Source of the DNA: Edolisoma coerulescens
Lineage: Eukaryota; Chordata; Aves; Passeriformes; Campephagidae
Direction of reading: 5' to 3'
Length of the DNA stretch: 64,000 nt
Assembly: GCA_013397115.1 (NCBI GenBank)
Contig: VWZW01004700.1
Location: 310,001 to 374,000 of the forward strand
In this document: positions 13,186 through 22,804 of the stretch, one piece after another
Numbering within the stretch: the first letter of the stretch is position 1
How the letters are laid out: the number at the start of each line of letters is the position of its first letter
Made by a program: the position numbers and the translations under genes
Notes under the pieces: model-generated
Databases searched by the model: none
What the model was told of the DNA's origin: nothing
Seen by the model: the letters and a program-made list of their open reading frames with translations, nothing else

Positions 13186-15589
13186 GTATCCTAAACCTTC
13201 ATGTCCATAAAATTAATGGCATCCAGTACCACTCACCCATTCCATCTTCATGCCAACACCACTTCCATAATATGCACATTTTGGATAGCACTAAATAAAC
13301 TGTTCTTGGCTGCAGAAACATCCACAGAGGACAGGCACTTATGACAAACTTTTCCTTAGTCCTGCACCCTGCACTCTCTGCAGATCTAGGATGCTCTTTC
13401 CTTTCTGTGTGACCTCATGTCAAATATATTTTGGGGCATCAGTGCCCTGTGTTTTAATTAGTATGGCTGCTTCTCCTTCTCCCTGGGGCTGGGCTGAGGA
13501 GTGACCTGACATGACAGTGTGTCAGATGTGGGAAATTAATTCACAGCCATTTCCTCCTTCATCAGGTACTGGCTGCCTGCTGCCCTCAGTCCTGATAATT
13601 ATACAGGCAGTTCAGATAGGTCTTGCTACTGAAGGACTCTGGAATCCTTGTTCTGGCTGCTGTGCCTGGATCTGCTTCTCCTAAGCACAGCTGCTATGAA
13701 GGTAGAAATTCAACACAAGCCAGTCATCACTTTCTGCCTCTGTGGCCAGTGGAGAGAATCTGATGCCCCCAGCGCAACTCATCCCATCCTAAACAAGACA
13801 TCTAAAATAGGCAGGTATTAAGCAAGTAATTCCAGAAGTTACTTTATCTTTGGTATTAGTAGCAGATAGCTTTTTCTTTTTTTTTTTTTTTTTTTGACAG
13901 CTAAACTAGGTTCCATAAGCCTGTCCTTTAAAAGTGAACCACTCTTTGCTGGGCCAATGTGCATCTTCTTTCTTGCATTGCTACTTGCTCCTGGTAAAGC
14001 ATTGCTGTAAATACTTACCAAGGAAGGGACAGGGAGGATAGTCACAGTTGGAAGCTGTGAGATCTACAGCTGTGGTGTCTGCTCTTTGCTGCTTGGGTAT
14101 CAGGGAAATGAGAATTGCACAGATATGAGCCAAGAGAAGTATGAACTGTTTTAGACTTCCACACAGCATTATCCAACTTTGTGAGGAAGCAATGAAAGCT
14201 TTGTTACCTTTTATGCCATATTAAACATCTATATAAAAACTATTACATTTTAATTACTATACAGTTGTGAAAGGATATTTGATAGTAGTAGGAAACTGCA
14301 AGAATGCAGTGGTGGTCTGGTTAGGAGGGTGAGCCCCATGCTCACACTCAACATGGCAAACATCATGCTACTTAAGCCTTGAAAACCTGAAGCAAAGGCA
14401 TGGAAGCAGAAAAGCCCCATAATTAGGGCACCATGGTGTTTTACTGCATTTTTTTATTGGCACAAACTCTTCCCAGCATAACCAGATGAATCAGCCATCT
14501 GAGCCAATGTTTTGTAGTCATGAGTAAAGTGGTACTGTTAATATTACATGATCTAGTTTAGTTTGGTTTGAAATTAAATGGACATAGACAAGAAGAAATT
14601 GGAGAGGGGAAACAGCAAGCAATCTTGAGAAATTGTCTCAGAGAATGGGAACCTTTAGAAAAATATGTGTTGTAGCTGTCTTGGCCTGTACAGTGGTATC
14701 AAAGGGCCTTTTCAAGGATTCTCTGAGTGTAATTGTGTATATTTCTAACAAGTGCCAAAGACAGACAAGGTCTCATGTTCAGCTGTGGTAAGAGGTAGTT
14801 TTGCTGCCCACCCCACCAAAGGGCTGGAGGTGATGTGCTCTGGGGCATGGGGTAGCCTCACCTGCCCCCGTAGACCAGTTCTCACCCAGGGATTTTCCTG
14901 CCCTGACACCCTTGCAACAGCAATGTCAGCATCAGCAGAAGAGAGGGACCTGCTGTGGTATTAGTGGTTTAACACCCCAGAAATCTGGGTCTGTTCCTCT
15001 AGCAACCCACTTGCAGATGCAGTGCAACAAATGGAGCTCCTATCTTCACAGTACCCACCACTGCTCGGCCCAAAATACACTTGCTTGCTTTTTTGGTTTT
15101 GTCTCATGACAGTACTGCAGTGCTTTTCTTTCACCTCGTATCTGGAAATAAATACACACGTTTTGCTGTTCAAACTGCCAGCCAGCCTCTCACTCTTCAG
15201 TAAATTTCCAAGTCCTAAGTGCTCAAGTTTTGCCCAGTCCCCAGTGCCTGGGTGATGCTGCCTCGGAGCGGTCAGGTGGAGATAAAAGTGTCTACTCTCC
15301 CATCTCCACCCACTCCTCACATCGCTGTAGAAGTGTTGGACCACTGCTCCCTTCTGCAGAGGCTGCATGAGCCCTTGCAGCCACCACTGTCAGGTGGGCA
15401 CTCTGTCCTCGTTTGTACCCTGCTCACAAAAAAAAAAGGCAGCTAATATTAGGTGGTATCTAGGGACAGGGTGGAAGTCTAACTGGATAGTGCAGCTACT
15501 CCCCAGCAGCCAGTGGGAGTACTTCACGGTCTCAGCATATTTAGTGTGCTGGTTGTATCAGAGCTGGAGCACGTCCTCGCAGCCAGAGC
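13186..15589. other. Non-coding region, nothing recognised
   Basis: It contains the poly(T) tract at 13871. Overlapping frames of 60-135 codons near 14.9-15.5 kb run on both strands without protein similarity and are probably chance, helped by higher GC. Confidence 0.55.
13871..13895. repeat. Poly(T) tract
   Basis: 25 bases of T with a single C. No retrogene is recognisable on either side. Confidence 0.9.
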
Positions 15590-15765
15590 TGGAGCCAGCT
15601 CCATCCCGGGAGCCGTGCGCTGCCGGCATGCGAGAGCCTGAGGGCGGCTGGAGCGCAGAGCCCGCGGCCCGGCGGTGCGGGGCAGGCCCGGCGGTGGGAC
15701 TGGAGGGACAAGCGTGCTTGTGCTCCAGCTGCGTCAGCCGCCTGCCACCAGCTCCACTGAAGGGT
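15590..15765. promoter_or_regulatory. Short CpG-dense patch just beyond the RIMS2 3' end
   Basis: By eye I count about 17 CpG dinucleotides in roughly 150 bp, in surroundings that are AT-rich and CpG-poor. It begins about 60 bp past the predicted RIMS2 cleavage site. It does not look like a CR1 or LTR that I recognise. It could be a small CpG island that starts an antisense or downstream transcript, or a GC-rich terminator-like region. No open frame here resembles a known protein. Confidence 0.35.
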
Positions 15766-15837
15766 GTGGAAGGATGCTGCTGACCACCTTAGAGAAAAGC
15801 AACAAAATGCTGCACGCAAATTCTGTAAAGAAAATGT

Positions 15838-15843
15838 TTTATT
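15838..15843 (-). terminator. RIMS2: Likely distal poly(A) signal of RIMS2
   Basis: AATAAA on the minus strand, followed about 20-40 nt downstream by a U/GU-rich stretch (TTGCTTTTCTCTAAGGTGGT). That is the usual arrangement for cleavage near 15815-15823. Beyond it the sequence switches abruptly to GC-rich DNA, which supports this as the transcript end. Confidence 0.6.
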
Positions 15844-15961
15844 TAAAGTGTTAAATACCATCACCAGAATGAGTTTGATTTACATTAGTTGGTGTTCATT
15901 ACAGGCCTAGTCTGCCCTTTTTTTTTTCCCCCAACTGTAATTCCTTTTAACTTTTTAAAAC

Positions 15962-16104
15962 GTACTATTTACAAGACAGCAGTGATCACTGGAATAGTAC
16001 TATTTACATGACTAAACCATAAGTAGAGTTGCAGACGTGTGAAAATTAAAAAAAATACATTAATTTTTTTTAAAATAAATACTGCATAATGACAATTATG
16101 TACA
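15962..16104 (-). promoter_or_regulatory. Cluster of Pumilio-type motifs in the RIMS2 3' UTR
   Basis: In mRNA sense there are TGTACATA (16104-16097), TGTAAATA (16008-16001) and TGTAAATA (15973-15966). All match the Pumilio consensus UGUANAUA. The last two sit in an exact 12-base direct repeat (TGTAAATAGTAC at 16008-15997 and 15973-15962). Binding is inferred from the consensus only. Confidence 0.4.
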
Positions 16105-17456
16105 AACCTTCCATGCATCATGTCCTTGATTTTAAAATTTGAAATAATTTATAGAGGACTATGCATACAAGAATGTGTGAGCACATCTCACAGTGTCAGG
16201 AAAATGGTTATGTATTTTGTTTAATATCCTAGGGGATATTGTAGACTGCATGTTAGTAGCATTTATTTGCTGCTGGTAGACAGATGTCTAAATTATTTCA
16301 ATAAATATAATTTTACCAGTCTGTCTATTAACTTAACAATAATCCATTATATAAACTCTGCAGACAAGACACAATCTCATTTTCTATGATATTGCACAAA
16401 GTAAAAGGCATTATAAGTGATACTGTTATTACTTTTTCCCTCTTAAGAGGCATGTACAATTTTTTAATGGGAAACTTCAACAGATTTTCAAATAAAATCA
16501 GAATAATTCTGTGTGGCCATAAAGGTAAATGTAATGTACTTCGAAAATTATTGCAAGATTTCAATATTAAAACTTAAGTAGGTATTCAAGGCATACAAAG
16601 ACCCAGGAAAAAAAAAAAAGAAGGATATTTCGTTATTTAACATTAGCCAGTTACATTCCCTTTAAATAACATAATTTAATGAGAAGCTTGAACTTGCAGC
16701 ACCACCCAACGGTAGTTACTGTCTGCTACAAAACCCAGGGTTTTGAAGATCCATTAACTGCAGTGAGGTTCTGGTAATGGTGTCAAATAGCTGGCAGAGT
16801 GGTACTGATAAGCTTTCTTTAAGGCTATTTTACAAACCAAAGACTGATATTTTCCAGACTGATATTACCTAATTATGTCTTTTGCAACGCAAACGTAATT
16901 TATGAAAATTGAACTTTACAGCAGAAGAACTGTATGGATTTGTAACCTTTGCTGCTTTTGTTACTTCAAAAATGTAGCAATCAATTTGGTTTAGTGCAAA
17001 TAAAGGTGCTTAAATTTGCCTCCTAAAAACCAATCAGGTACTCAATTTTTCCTCTTTCCAAAAACCTTCAAGAAATGATAGTTCAGTTTTTGAATGAAAG
17101 ATGCTGGTGCTGAAAACAAATTTATTGAAGACATCTTACAATGGCCACATGATTCCAGTATTTTGCTGTAGAATTCAATTCGAAGGTGAGAAAAAATGAA
17201 AATAAGTTACCATGCACTGTACAATAAATTGCAAAAGTTCAAATATCTTCTTTATCAAATACATGCTGAATTACATTAATGTACTCCCAAGCCATGTTGC
17301 AAAATCCTTTTCAACATGCTTGAAAAAACGTAAGCTCTTAAACAATATTTTTCTCAAATAATTCAGAAATGCAGAACAATCTGCAACCCTGAACCAAATA
17401 TGGGGCATAAGAGAGTAATAAGTCAAAAGGTAGCCATTTTAGAATATGCTGATCAT

Positions 17457-17536
17457 CCTGGGAGGTTGAGGGGAAAAAGAGCAAAAGGAAGAAGGGAGGT
17501 TGGGAGGAGAGATAGAGAAAGAAGGAGGTAAAAGAA
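17457..17536 (-). promoter_or_regulatory. CU-rich tract in the RIMS2 3' UTR
   Basis: About 80 bases that are almost all purine on the plus strand, so CU-rich in the mRNA. Such tracts can bind PTB or PCBP proteins. No function can be shown from this sequence alone. Confidence 0.3.
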
Positions 17537-18547
17537 GTGTACAATTTGCACATTATGTTGAACTTTACAAGGCTTGTACCTTTTACATTTAAATAAATTT
17601 AATATATTACACTTATTTCTTGTCACATAAACAGAATTTTAAATATTTGCTAGAAATTATTTTTTATTTTTAATATAAGTCTGCAAAAACACAGACCATG
17701 ACTGGTTTAAAGAATGATAAACGTGGTGTGTCTTTGTATCACCCTGTTGCATTCTCTTCCCTTTAAAACCATGCACTAGTGAAATTTACTTTTAAAAATA
17801 ATATAAACTGTTGAAAATGGCTGATTTATTCTTTTTTTTTTTTGCAAGTTGCAGCCCCAAGAAAATAATTTAAGTGTTCAGCTAAATCTGTGTCCATGCA
17901 AAAAAGTTTCTTAATTTCATACAGTACAGTATATCCACAGAACTTTATTTATCAGAGAGTCCATCATGTCTGGGGTTTCACTGTGTGAACAGCTGGAGGT
18001 ATGAAGCCGCCAATTTAAGTCTTGAACCTTTTCAATATGAAGAGTTTTCAGATCTCAAGCAACTGCTGCAAGTGTCAGTTGACTTTTCCAGCATCCTTAC
18101 ATTCTTCCTTTCTTCCAGTGTCTGCTAATCCACTGACTTGTAACGTGGCTTCATGGGAGGGTAACTCCGTTTCTGTGGCATAACCAAGCTTTAGGAGGGG
18201 AGGGCAGATAAATAAAGAAACGGGAGCAACAAAACAGATAGGCCATTGAAAAGGACTTTTGTTGCATGAAACAGATTGATTTTTTTAGTTTAGTCCATGG
18301 CTTCAGATCGGACCAAAACTGAGTCCCTGAACTCCAAACCTATCAGTTCTTCATGATTTCAGTCCATCACCTGAGGGCCTTCCGTAGGGCACAATGTGTG
18401 CAACTTCCTTGAGAACACAGGATCGCGTTGCAGCCCTAGAAACAGGCTCAGAAGACACAACATTAAGCATGCAGTGTTACCAGGGTTTGCGACCTGTAAT
18501 TTTATTTTTTTGTAACGCTGGTTGCTATGACAACAGTTTCACAGCTG

Positions 18548-18766
18548 CTATGAGCGAGCATACGAAGGTCCTGTTGAACTTTCAAGAGATGATTGGGAAG
18601 CTCTTCTAGTGAGAGGAGCTAAGGTTGGGTCTACTAGGGAAGAAGGAGGGAAAAGTTTGAACCACCCAATCACCATGTTGGACAGGTCCAGTTCATCTAA
18701 AAGTATCTGTGCCACTCCCATAAAAGATTTGTGATCCATACGTCCATAGTCTCCCCAAACAATTAT
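18548..18766 (-). CDS. RIMS2: RIMS2 last coding exon: end of C2B and C-terminal tail
   Basis: 219-nt terminal coding exon, residues 166-237 and the stop TAG at 18550-18548. It starts IIVWGDYGRMDHKSFMGVAQ and continues with ILLDELDLSNMVIGWFKLFP, closing the C2B domain near residue 205. The tail PLTRRASQSSLESSTGPSYA-RS is Ser/Thr-rich, and RRAS resembles a basophilic-kinase site. The ending GPSYxRS and the WFKLF reading fit RIM2. RIM1, as I recall it, has WYKLF and ends GPPCIRS. I therefore call RIMS2, while noting that both come from memory. The acceptor TTTTCCTAACAG is strong. The exon continues without a splice into the 3' UTR. Confidence 0.95.
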   Translation of the reverse strand: MIVWGDYGRMDHKSFMGVAQILLDELDLSNMVIGWFKLFPPSSLVDPTLAPLTRRASQSSLESSTGPSYARS

Positions 18767-19135
18767 CTGTTAGGAAAAGAAACACAAGAAAATAGAAAAA
18801 ATTTCAGCAAAGATTACAAAAGCTTTAATCTGATCTGTCAAAAGTCTCTGCTTATTTAATTACAGTAAGGAATGAAATATCTGACTGCTGCCGTAGTTTA
18901 GTTCTGTGTATATTAATCATGATGCAGTGACAGCAATGATCTGGGCACAAACAGCAGTTATCCACGATACCAGAGAAAACTCAGTGAGAGGAGCCCATAC
19001 ATACAGCAGAAGCAAAATAATCTGTAACTGACTTTTGCTCGGTTCTACTTGCAAACTCAGTTTCTACTTGCATAAATAGCTATTACTGTTGTATTTATCT
19101 GCTTAACAAGTATATAAAATATGAGAATTTACAGC

Positions 19136-19182
19136 CAAATGAAGCCTGAAAGAAAGAAAGAAGCCTGAAATGAAGCCTGAAA
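19136..19182. repeat. Small tandem repeat in a RIMS2 intron
   Basis: Three imperfect copies of GAAGCCTGAAA, the first two separated by an extra GAAAGAAA. It lies about 65 bp downstream of the central C2B exon. Confidence 0.75.
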
Positions 19183-19245
19183 CCCATTCAGTGAAAACTG
19201 TACAGGTGACATTTTCAGGTTCAGAGGAATATTAATGCAAATTAC

Positions 19246-19385
19246 CTGTAAAACTTTCCCTTGGGGACTTTCTTCAAATGATAGAAGTTGCTGATAAAGT
19301 GGTTCCAGCGTTTTTCTTGCTACCTTTGTTTTCTTTTTGGCTATACAGACTCCATTTTCTAATAGATACACCTTTACATATGGTG
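19246..19385 (-). CDS. RIMS2: RIMS2 exon: central C2B domain
   Basis: 140-nt exon encoding residues 120-165, plus the last two bases of Ala119. It contains PYVKVYLLENGVCIAKKKTK, then RKTLEPLYQQ and SPQGKVLQ. The lysine-rich KKKTKVARK stretch is the polybasic C2B strand expected to contact acidic lipids and partner proteins. The exon ends on a codon boundary after Gln165. The acceptor is TTCTTCTAAG and the donor is GTAATT. The intron to the previous exon is 976 bp and the one to the next is 479 bp. The latter begins with a small purine-rich tandem repeat around 19136-19182. Confidence 0.95.
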
Positions 19386-20253
19386 CTTAGAAGAACGAAA
19401 ATAAAGAACAGTAAGTAAAGAAGTCCAGATTTTTTTTTGTCACATACACACTTTTATCACAATATAAAAATCTGCTTTTAATGGATATATAACTTATAAG
19501 ATCAAATCTCCACAAGCAATGTTAATTATTCCCATACAAAGCATCCCTGCATTTTCTTTACTCTTCTCCTTGGGTGTATTTTTTTCTTGATTTATTTTGT
19601 ATGTCTCTTCTACCATGAAACAATTCAGATTTTGACCTGAAAAAATCAGGTACTCCTATATATAGCATCTCTATACTGTACAATATGCAAAATAGGGCTA
19701 TTAAGTAAATGCACAACTTGCAATGACTTTGGTGAGATTTGGATCAATGCTCCAAATTGTTAATAATTTAAAATTATCTACAAGGTGAAAATCAGTGAAG
19801 AAAAGACTCTGACACGATTTCTATTTTGGCAGAAGAGCTTGCTAAAAATATCATTATATTGTCCTTTTCACACAGTCTTATAGGACATCAGATTATAAAA
19901 TAAGAAGTAAGTATCAAATACTGGTCTACTTCTTGAGTGGGTACCTATTCCACATCTCTTGATTCCTAAGATTCTTCATGCCTAAGATTCCTATATGAAA
20001 ACTTCAGTATATACCTTTCTTTCTACCCCATAATAAAGGATACCTTTGCTATTATCAAAAACACTTTTGTGTCTTCTGGCAGCCTGATTTTTAATTTCCT
20101 CCTGAAGTAGGGCTGATTTTTGGTGTATCATTTCAATATGTTATGCATTTAAGTGTACATACAACACTGTCGTCTACTGAGCTGTGAATTTGGTAAGAGT
20201 TGACAAAGCTGAACAGAAAAGCCACAGATTTTTTTGGTAGAATGCTATTCTTA

Positions 20254-20332
20254 GAGTCATAGAATCATAGAATATACTGAGTTGGAAAGGACCCATTAGG
20301 ATCATCAAGTCCAACCCCCTGGCCCTGTGCTA
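20254..20332 (-). mobile_element. Short CR1 tail in a RIMS2 intron
   Basis: AGAGTCATAGAATCATAGAA, then GTTGGAAAGGACCCATTAGG and ATCATCAAGTCCAACCCCCT. It is about 80 bp, in the same orientation as RIMS2, and its truncated 5' end is only about 30 nt from the donor of the C2B-start exon. Confidence 0.88.
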
Positions 20333-20361
20333 AGATTGTTACTAAGGTTTTTCTTCCTTAC

Positions 20362-20463
20362 CTGGCAGTGTCTTTGAACCTGGTTTTACAACAAGGCCAC
20401 GGGCTCGGATTATTTCTACTTCCAGTTGTCCTTTCTTGTCCATCATTCCCACCTGAATATCTC
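20362..20463 (-). CDS. RIMS2: RIMS2 exon: start of C2B domain
   Basis: 102-nt exon encoding residues 86-118 plus shares of Gly85 and Ala119. It reads GDIQVGMMDKKGQLEVEIIR followed by ARGLVVKPGSKTLP. This is the first part of the C2B domain, with the KKGQLEVE strand and the KPGSK loop typical of RIMs. RIM C2 domains are known to lack the full set of calcium-binding aspartates; the C2B domain instead binds partners such as alpha-liprins and synaptotagmin, and phospholipid. The loop between GLVV and KPGSK differs from the LTQ-type sequence I recall in mammalian RIM1. Splice sites are TTGTTATCTAG (acceptor) and GTAAGG (donor). A CR1 fragment ends about 30 nt downstream of the donor. Confidence 0.95.
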
Positions 20464-21202
20464 CTAGATAACAAAAAGAAATCCCAGCATTGTAATTCAG
20501 AACTACTTTAATATAAGAAATGTTGAGAGAATTTCTAGGATGAGTATGTGGTGACTTGTATCATCTGTTTTCTATCAATAAGTATGATCTGGATTTTAAC
20601 ACTAGATAATTCAACACTTACCCTCTTCACTGCTGTTTATGTTAGTAAACAATTTAAAACCTTTGCAATAACACCTTGTCTCCCATCTTCCATTCCCCTA
20701 TTACTTCAAATTAATTTCTCTTTCTAAGAGTTTCATATAAAAAAAAAAGGCAGCAAGGGAATTAATACAAAGCAGCATTGTAAAACTGCCTGAAATCTCT
20801 TCACCGTGCCTCTAGTTTAAGACAAGTTATGAAAAGATAACTTGTGAATATAAAAGTCTGTAAACACAATAGTAACAAATATTTTGCACCTAAACTACCT
20901 ATTTTTATACAATATTATCCAAGTGATTCAGAGAAAAAATTGGTCTCATTAGCCCCATTTTAAAGATGGAAAACTAAAGAAGAGGTAAAAGGCCAAATTT
21001 TTCAAAGCATCTTCCTACTTTTGCACATTTTCATAAGCATCCACGATTCCATTCAACTTTGGCTGAGGTTATAGCTTTGGTCTTAACTGAGTTGTTAGAA
21101 ACCACAAGAGAAATCCATATTTAAAGGGAATCTAGATAAATTCTATGTTCTAATTACCTGACCAAATAGAATATATCATATCTAGAGGACATAAACACTT
21201 AC

Positions 21203-21315
21203 CCATTGATGGCGTTGCCAACGTCTGTCGTCCTACAAGCTGGGCAGGACCAAGGCCATCCAGAAAATCACTGAACTGGCTGTCTGCAGCCAACCTCACA
21301 CCAGGGAAAATCAAA
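21203..21315 (-). CDS. RIMS2: RIMS2 exon: linker leading into C2B
   Basis: 113-nt exon encoding residues 48-84, plus shares of Asn47 and Gly85. It begins LIFPGVRLAADSQFSDFLDG and continues with GLGPAQLVGRQTLATPSM, a segment nearly invariant in RIM1, RIM2, RIM3 and RIM4 as I remember the family. It lies immediately N-terminal to the C2B beta-sandwich. The donor is GTAAGTG. The acceptor (TTATTTCTAG) has a shorter pyrimidine tract than its neighbours. Phases join without a break: AA|T upstream gives Asn and G|GA downstream gives Gly. The 1,347-bp intron to the previous exon (21316-22662) is AT-rich with no recognised repeat. Confidence 0.95.
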
Positions 21316-22662
21316 CTAGAAATAACATTGAAAAAAGCAAAAAAACAAATACACTTATATTTGTCCTTTGTGGTTTTTATTTGTTGATTTGGTTTTTTGT
21401 TTTATTTTGGCTTGGGTTTGTTTTTTGTTTTCTACATGTTTTGCACTTAATGTTTGTGGGTTTGGTAGTACTGTAAGGAACTTAAAAAAACAATTACTGT
21501 AATTTTCAAAATCCCACAGTGTTCAACAAGCAGCAATTTAGCCTCCAGCATATAAACAAACAGGTAAAGAAAGCACTAATCCTCAATAATTTCCACATTA
21601 GTATTCTTCCATCATGTTCTCCTTTTCCAATATATTAAAGACCACTGTTAATTATCAAAGTATTCATATGAGACCAGTTCATCAAGATACTAACACACAC
21701 CCTCACCACTGACTTAGTTACATGAAGGTTAAATTACTCACATTTCTCAGTTACTCTGAATTCAATGGCTAAATATCAAATGTACACAATGAAATGATGA
21801 CATTAGACCAAATACTGGTTGCTATTTTTAAAATCGGCATTCATTCTAAATATTTTGTTTAAAATGTCTTTGAGAATGACATCTATTCAATAAGAGAATT
21901 GAAATCCCTTGTGGCAAATGACCAAAGTAACTTAAAATTAAAATGCTTGCCATAAATTATCTGTGCTCCATTACAGAGCAACAAGAACTAATGAAATTTG
22001 TAATGACCAATCATTAAGAAATGGCCATCTCAAATGCATATAGTGCATCAACTTGGACACATAAGATATATTGTGCAGCACAGATGTATTGTCCAGTGCT
22101 GTGAACACCACTAATAAATCAACCTACAGTAAGACTTTTCTGGGCAATGTCTCATATATATAACTCAGAAGTTTTTAACTTGAGCTTTTATGAAAACCAT
22201 GATACATGACAGACTCGTACTTCTGCCCAGATAATTTCTTCAGGATTAAAGTAGCAGAATCTTTGAAAAACTCTTGAGCCCAGTGAATGACACCTGGAAA
22301 TGCTCTGGAATGCTTTGATCTGCAAAGCACTGACATATGCCACGAATTTTTGGAAGAGAACTTGTCCATATCTGTGTTTTACCCGGTGTACTGCACCTGC
22401 CCCCCTCCTGACACACTTCATGATGATGATCTGACCCACCGTGTGCCCTTCTCATGGCACAGCAGAAATGTTCCTCCTCCTTCCGCACCAACAGTGGGAG
22501 ACTCTTTCAGTCACAGGGGAAGACTTAGGCTTGGTCCATCAATGACACTGCCTTGTAAAGGGAGTTCTGACTGAACGGGACCTAGAGTGCTCACTGTGCC
22601 TCTCTCTAATGACCAGTTTCATGGAGAAACACGAGGACACCACAGCTGTAAATGCTGCTTAC

Positions 22663-22804
22663 TTTCCCTCAGAGCTGTAGCTGTTCATGCTCCCATCCGT
22701 CGACTCGCGGCTAGCCTGACGAGTCATCCAGTTCCTCATCTCCACGGCCAGCCCTGTCTCAGTGCTCCTCTGGACCGTGCTCCGCAGCTTCTTGCCCCCT
22801 GCCT
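22663..22804 (-). CDS. RIMS2: RIMS2 exon: Ser-rich linker before C2B
   Basis: First of five RIMS2 coding exons in the window, in gene order. RIM proteins are presynaptic active-zone scaffolds that tether vesicles, Munc13 and calcium channels. The exon is 142 nt. It starts with two bases that finish a codon ending in AG, then encodes 46 residues containing KKLRSTVQRSTETGLAVEM and later RQASRESTDGSMNSYSSEG. It ends with AA, which joins T of the next exon to give Asn. This block is a hallmark of the RIM family just before C2B. The acceptor is excellent (pyrimidine-rich tract ending TCTCCACAG) and the donor is GTAAGC. Numbering used below starts at the first full codon (Ala1). The upstream exons are outside the window or not recognisable. 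A gamma-type transcript would also splice into this exon. RIMS2 is chosen over RIMS1 from the tail sequence of the last exon. Confidence 0.95.

Larger units (their letters stand above)
15820..18547 (-). other. RIMS2: Probable 3' UTR of RIMS2
   Basis: About 2.7 kb of AT-rich sequence between the RIMS2 stop and the last good poly(A) signal. There is no repeat family member and no convincing open frame. Several AATAAA hexamers occur on the minus strand (for example at 16267-16262 and near 17117), so shorter 3' ends are possible. Features visible in the mRNA sense are three UGUANAUA motifs at 16104-15966, a long CU-rich tract corresponding to 17457-17536, and several A/U-rich runs. The extent is inferred from sequence composition and the signal, not from transcripts. 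Confidence 0.7.

Noticed and set aside
13871..13895. Poly(T)/poly(A) tracts as marks of processed retrogenes
   Set aside because: No gene-like sequence or target duplication beside this or the tracts at 34062, 40417 and 60387.
15541..15864. 107-codon minus-strand frame through the CpG patch
   Set aside because: Ala/Arg/Cys-rich chance reading of GC-rich DNA that also crosses the RIMS2 poly(A) signal.
18394..18609. 71-codon plus-strand frame
   Set aside because: Antisense over the RIMS2 stop and last exon; shadow of the real gene.
22246..22574. Minus and plus frames of 64-95 codons beside the linker exon
   Set aside because: Considered as a further RIMS2 exon, but the sequence does not match RIM proteins and the true exon-intron border at 22663 already closes with a good donor and correct phase.
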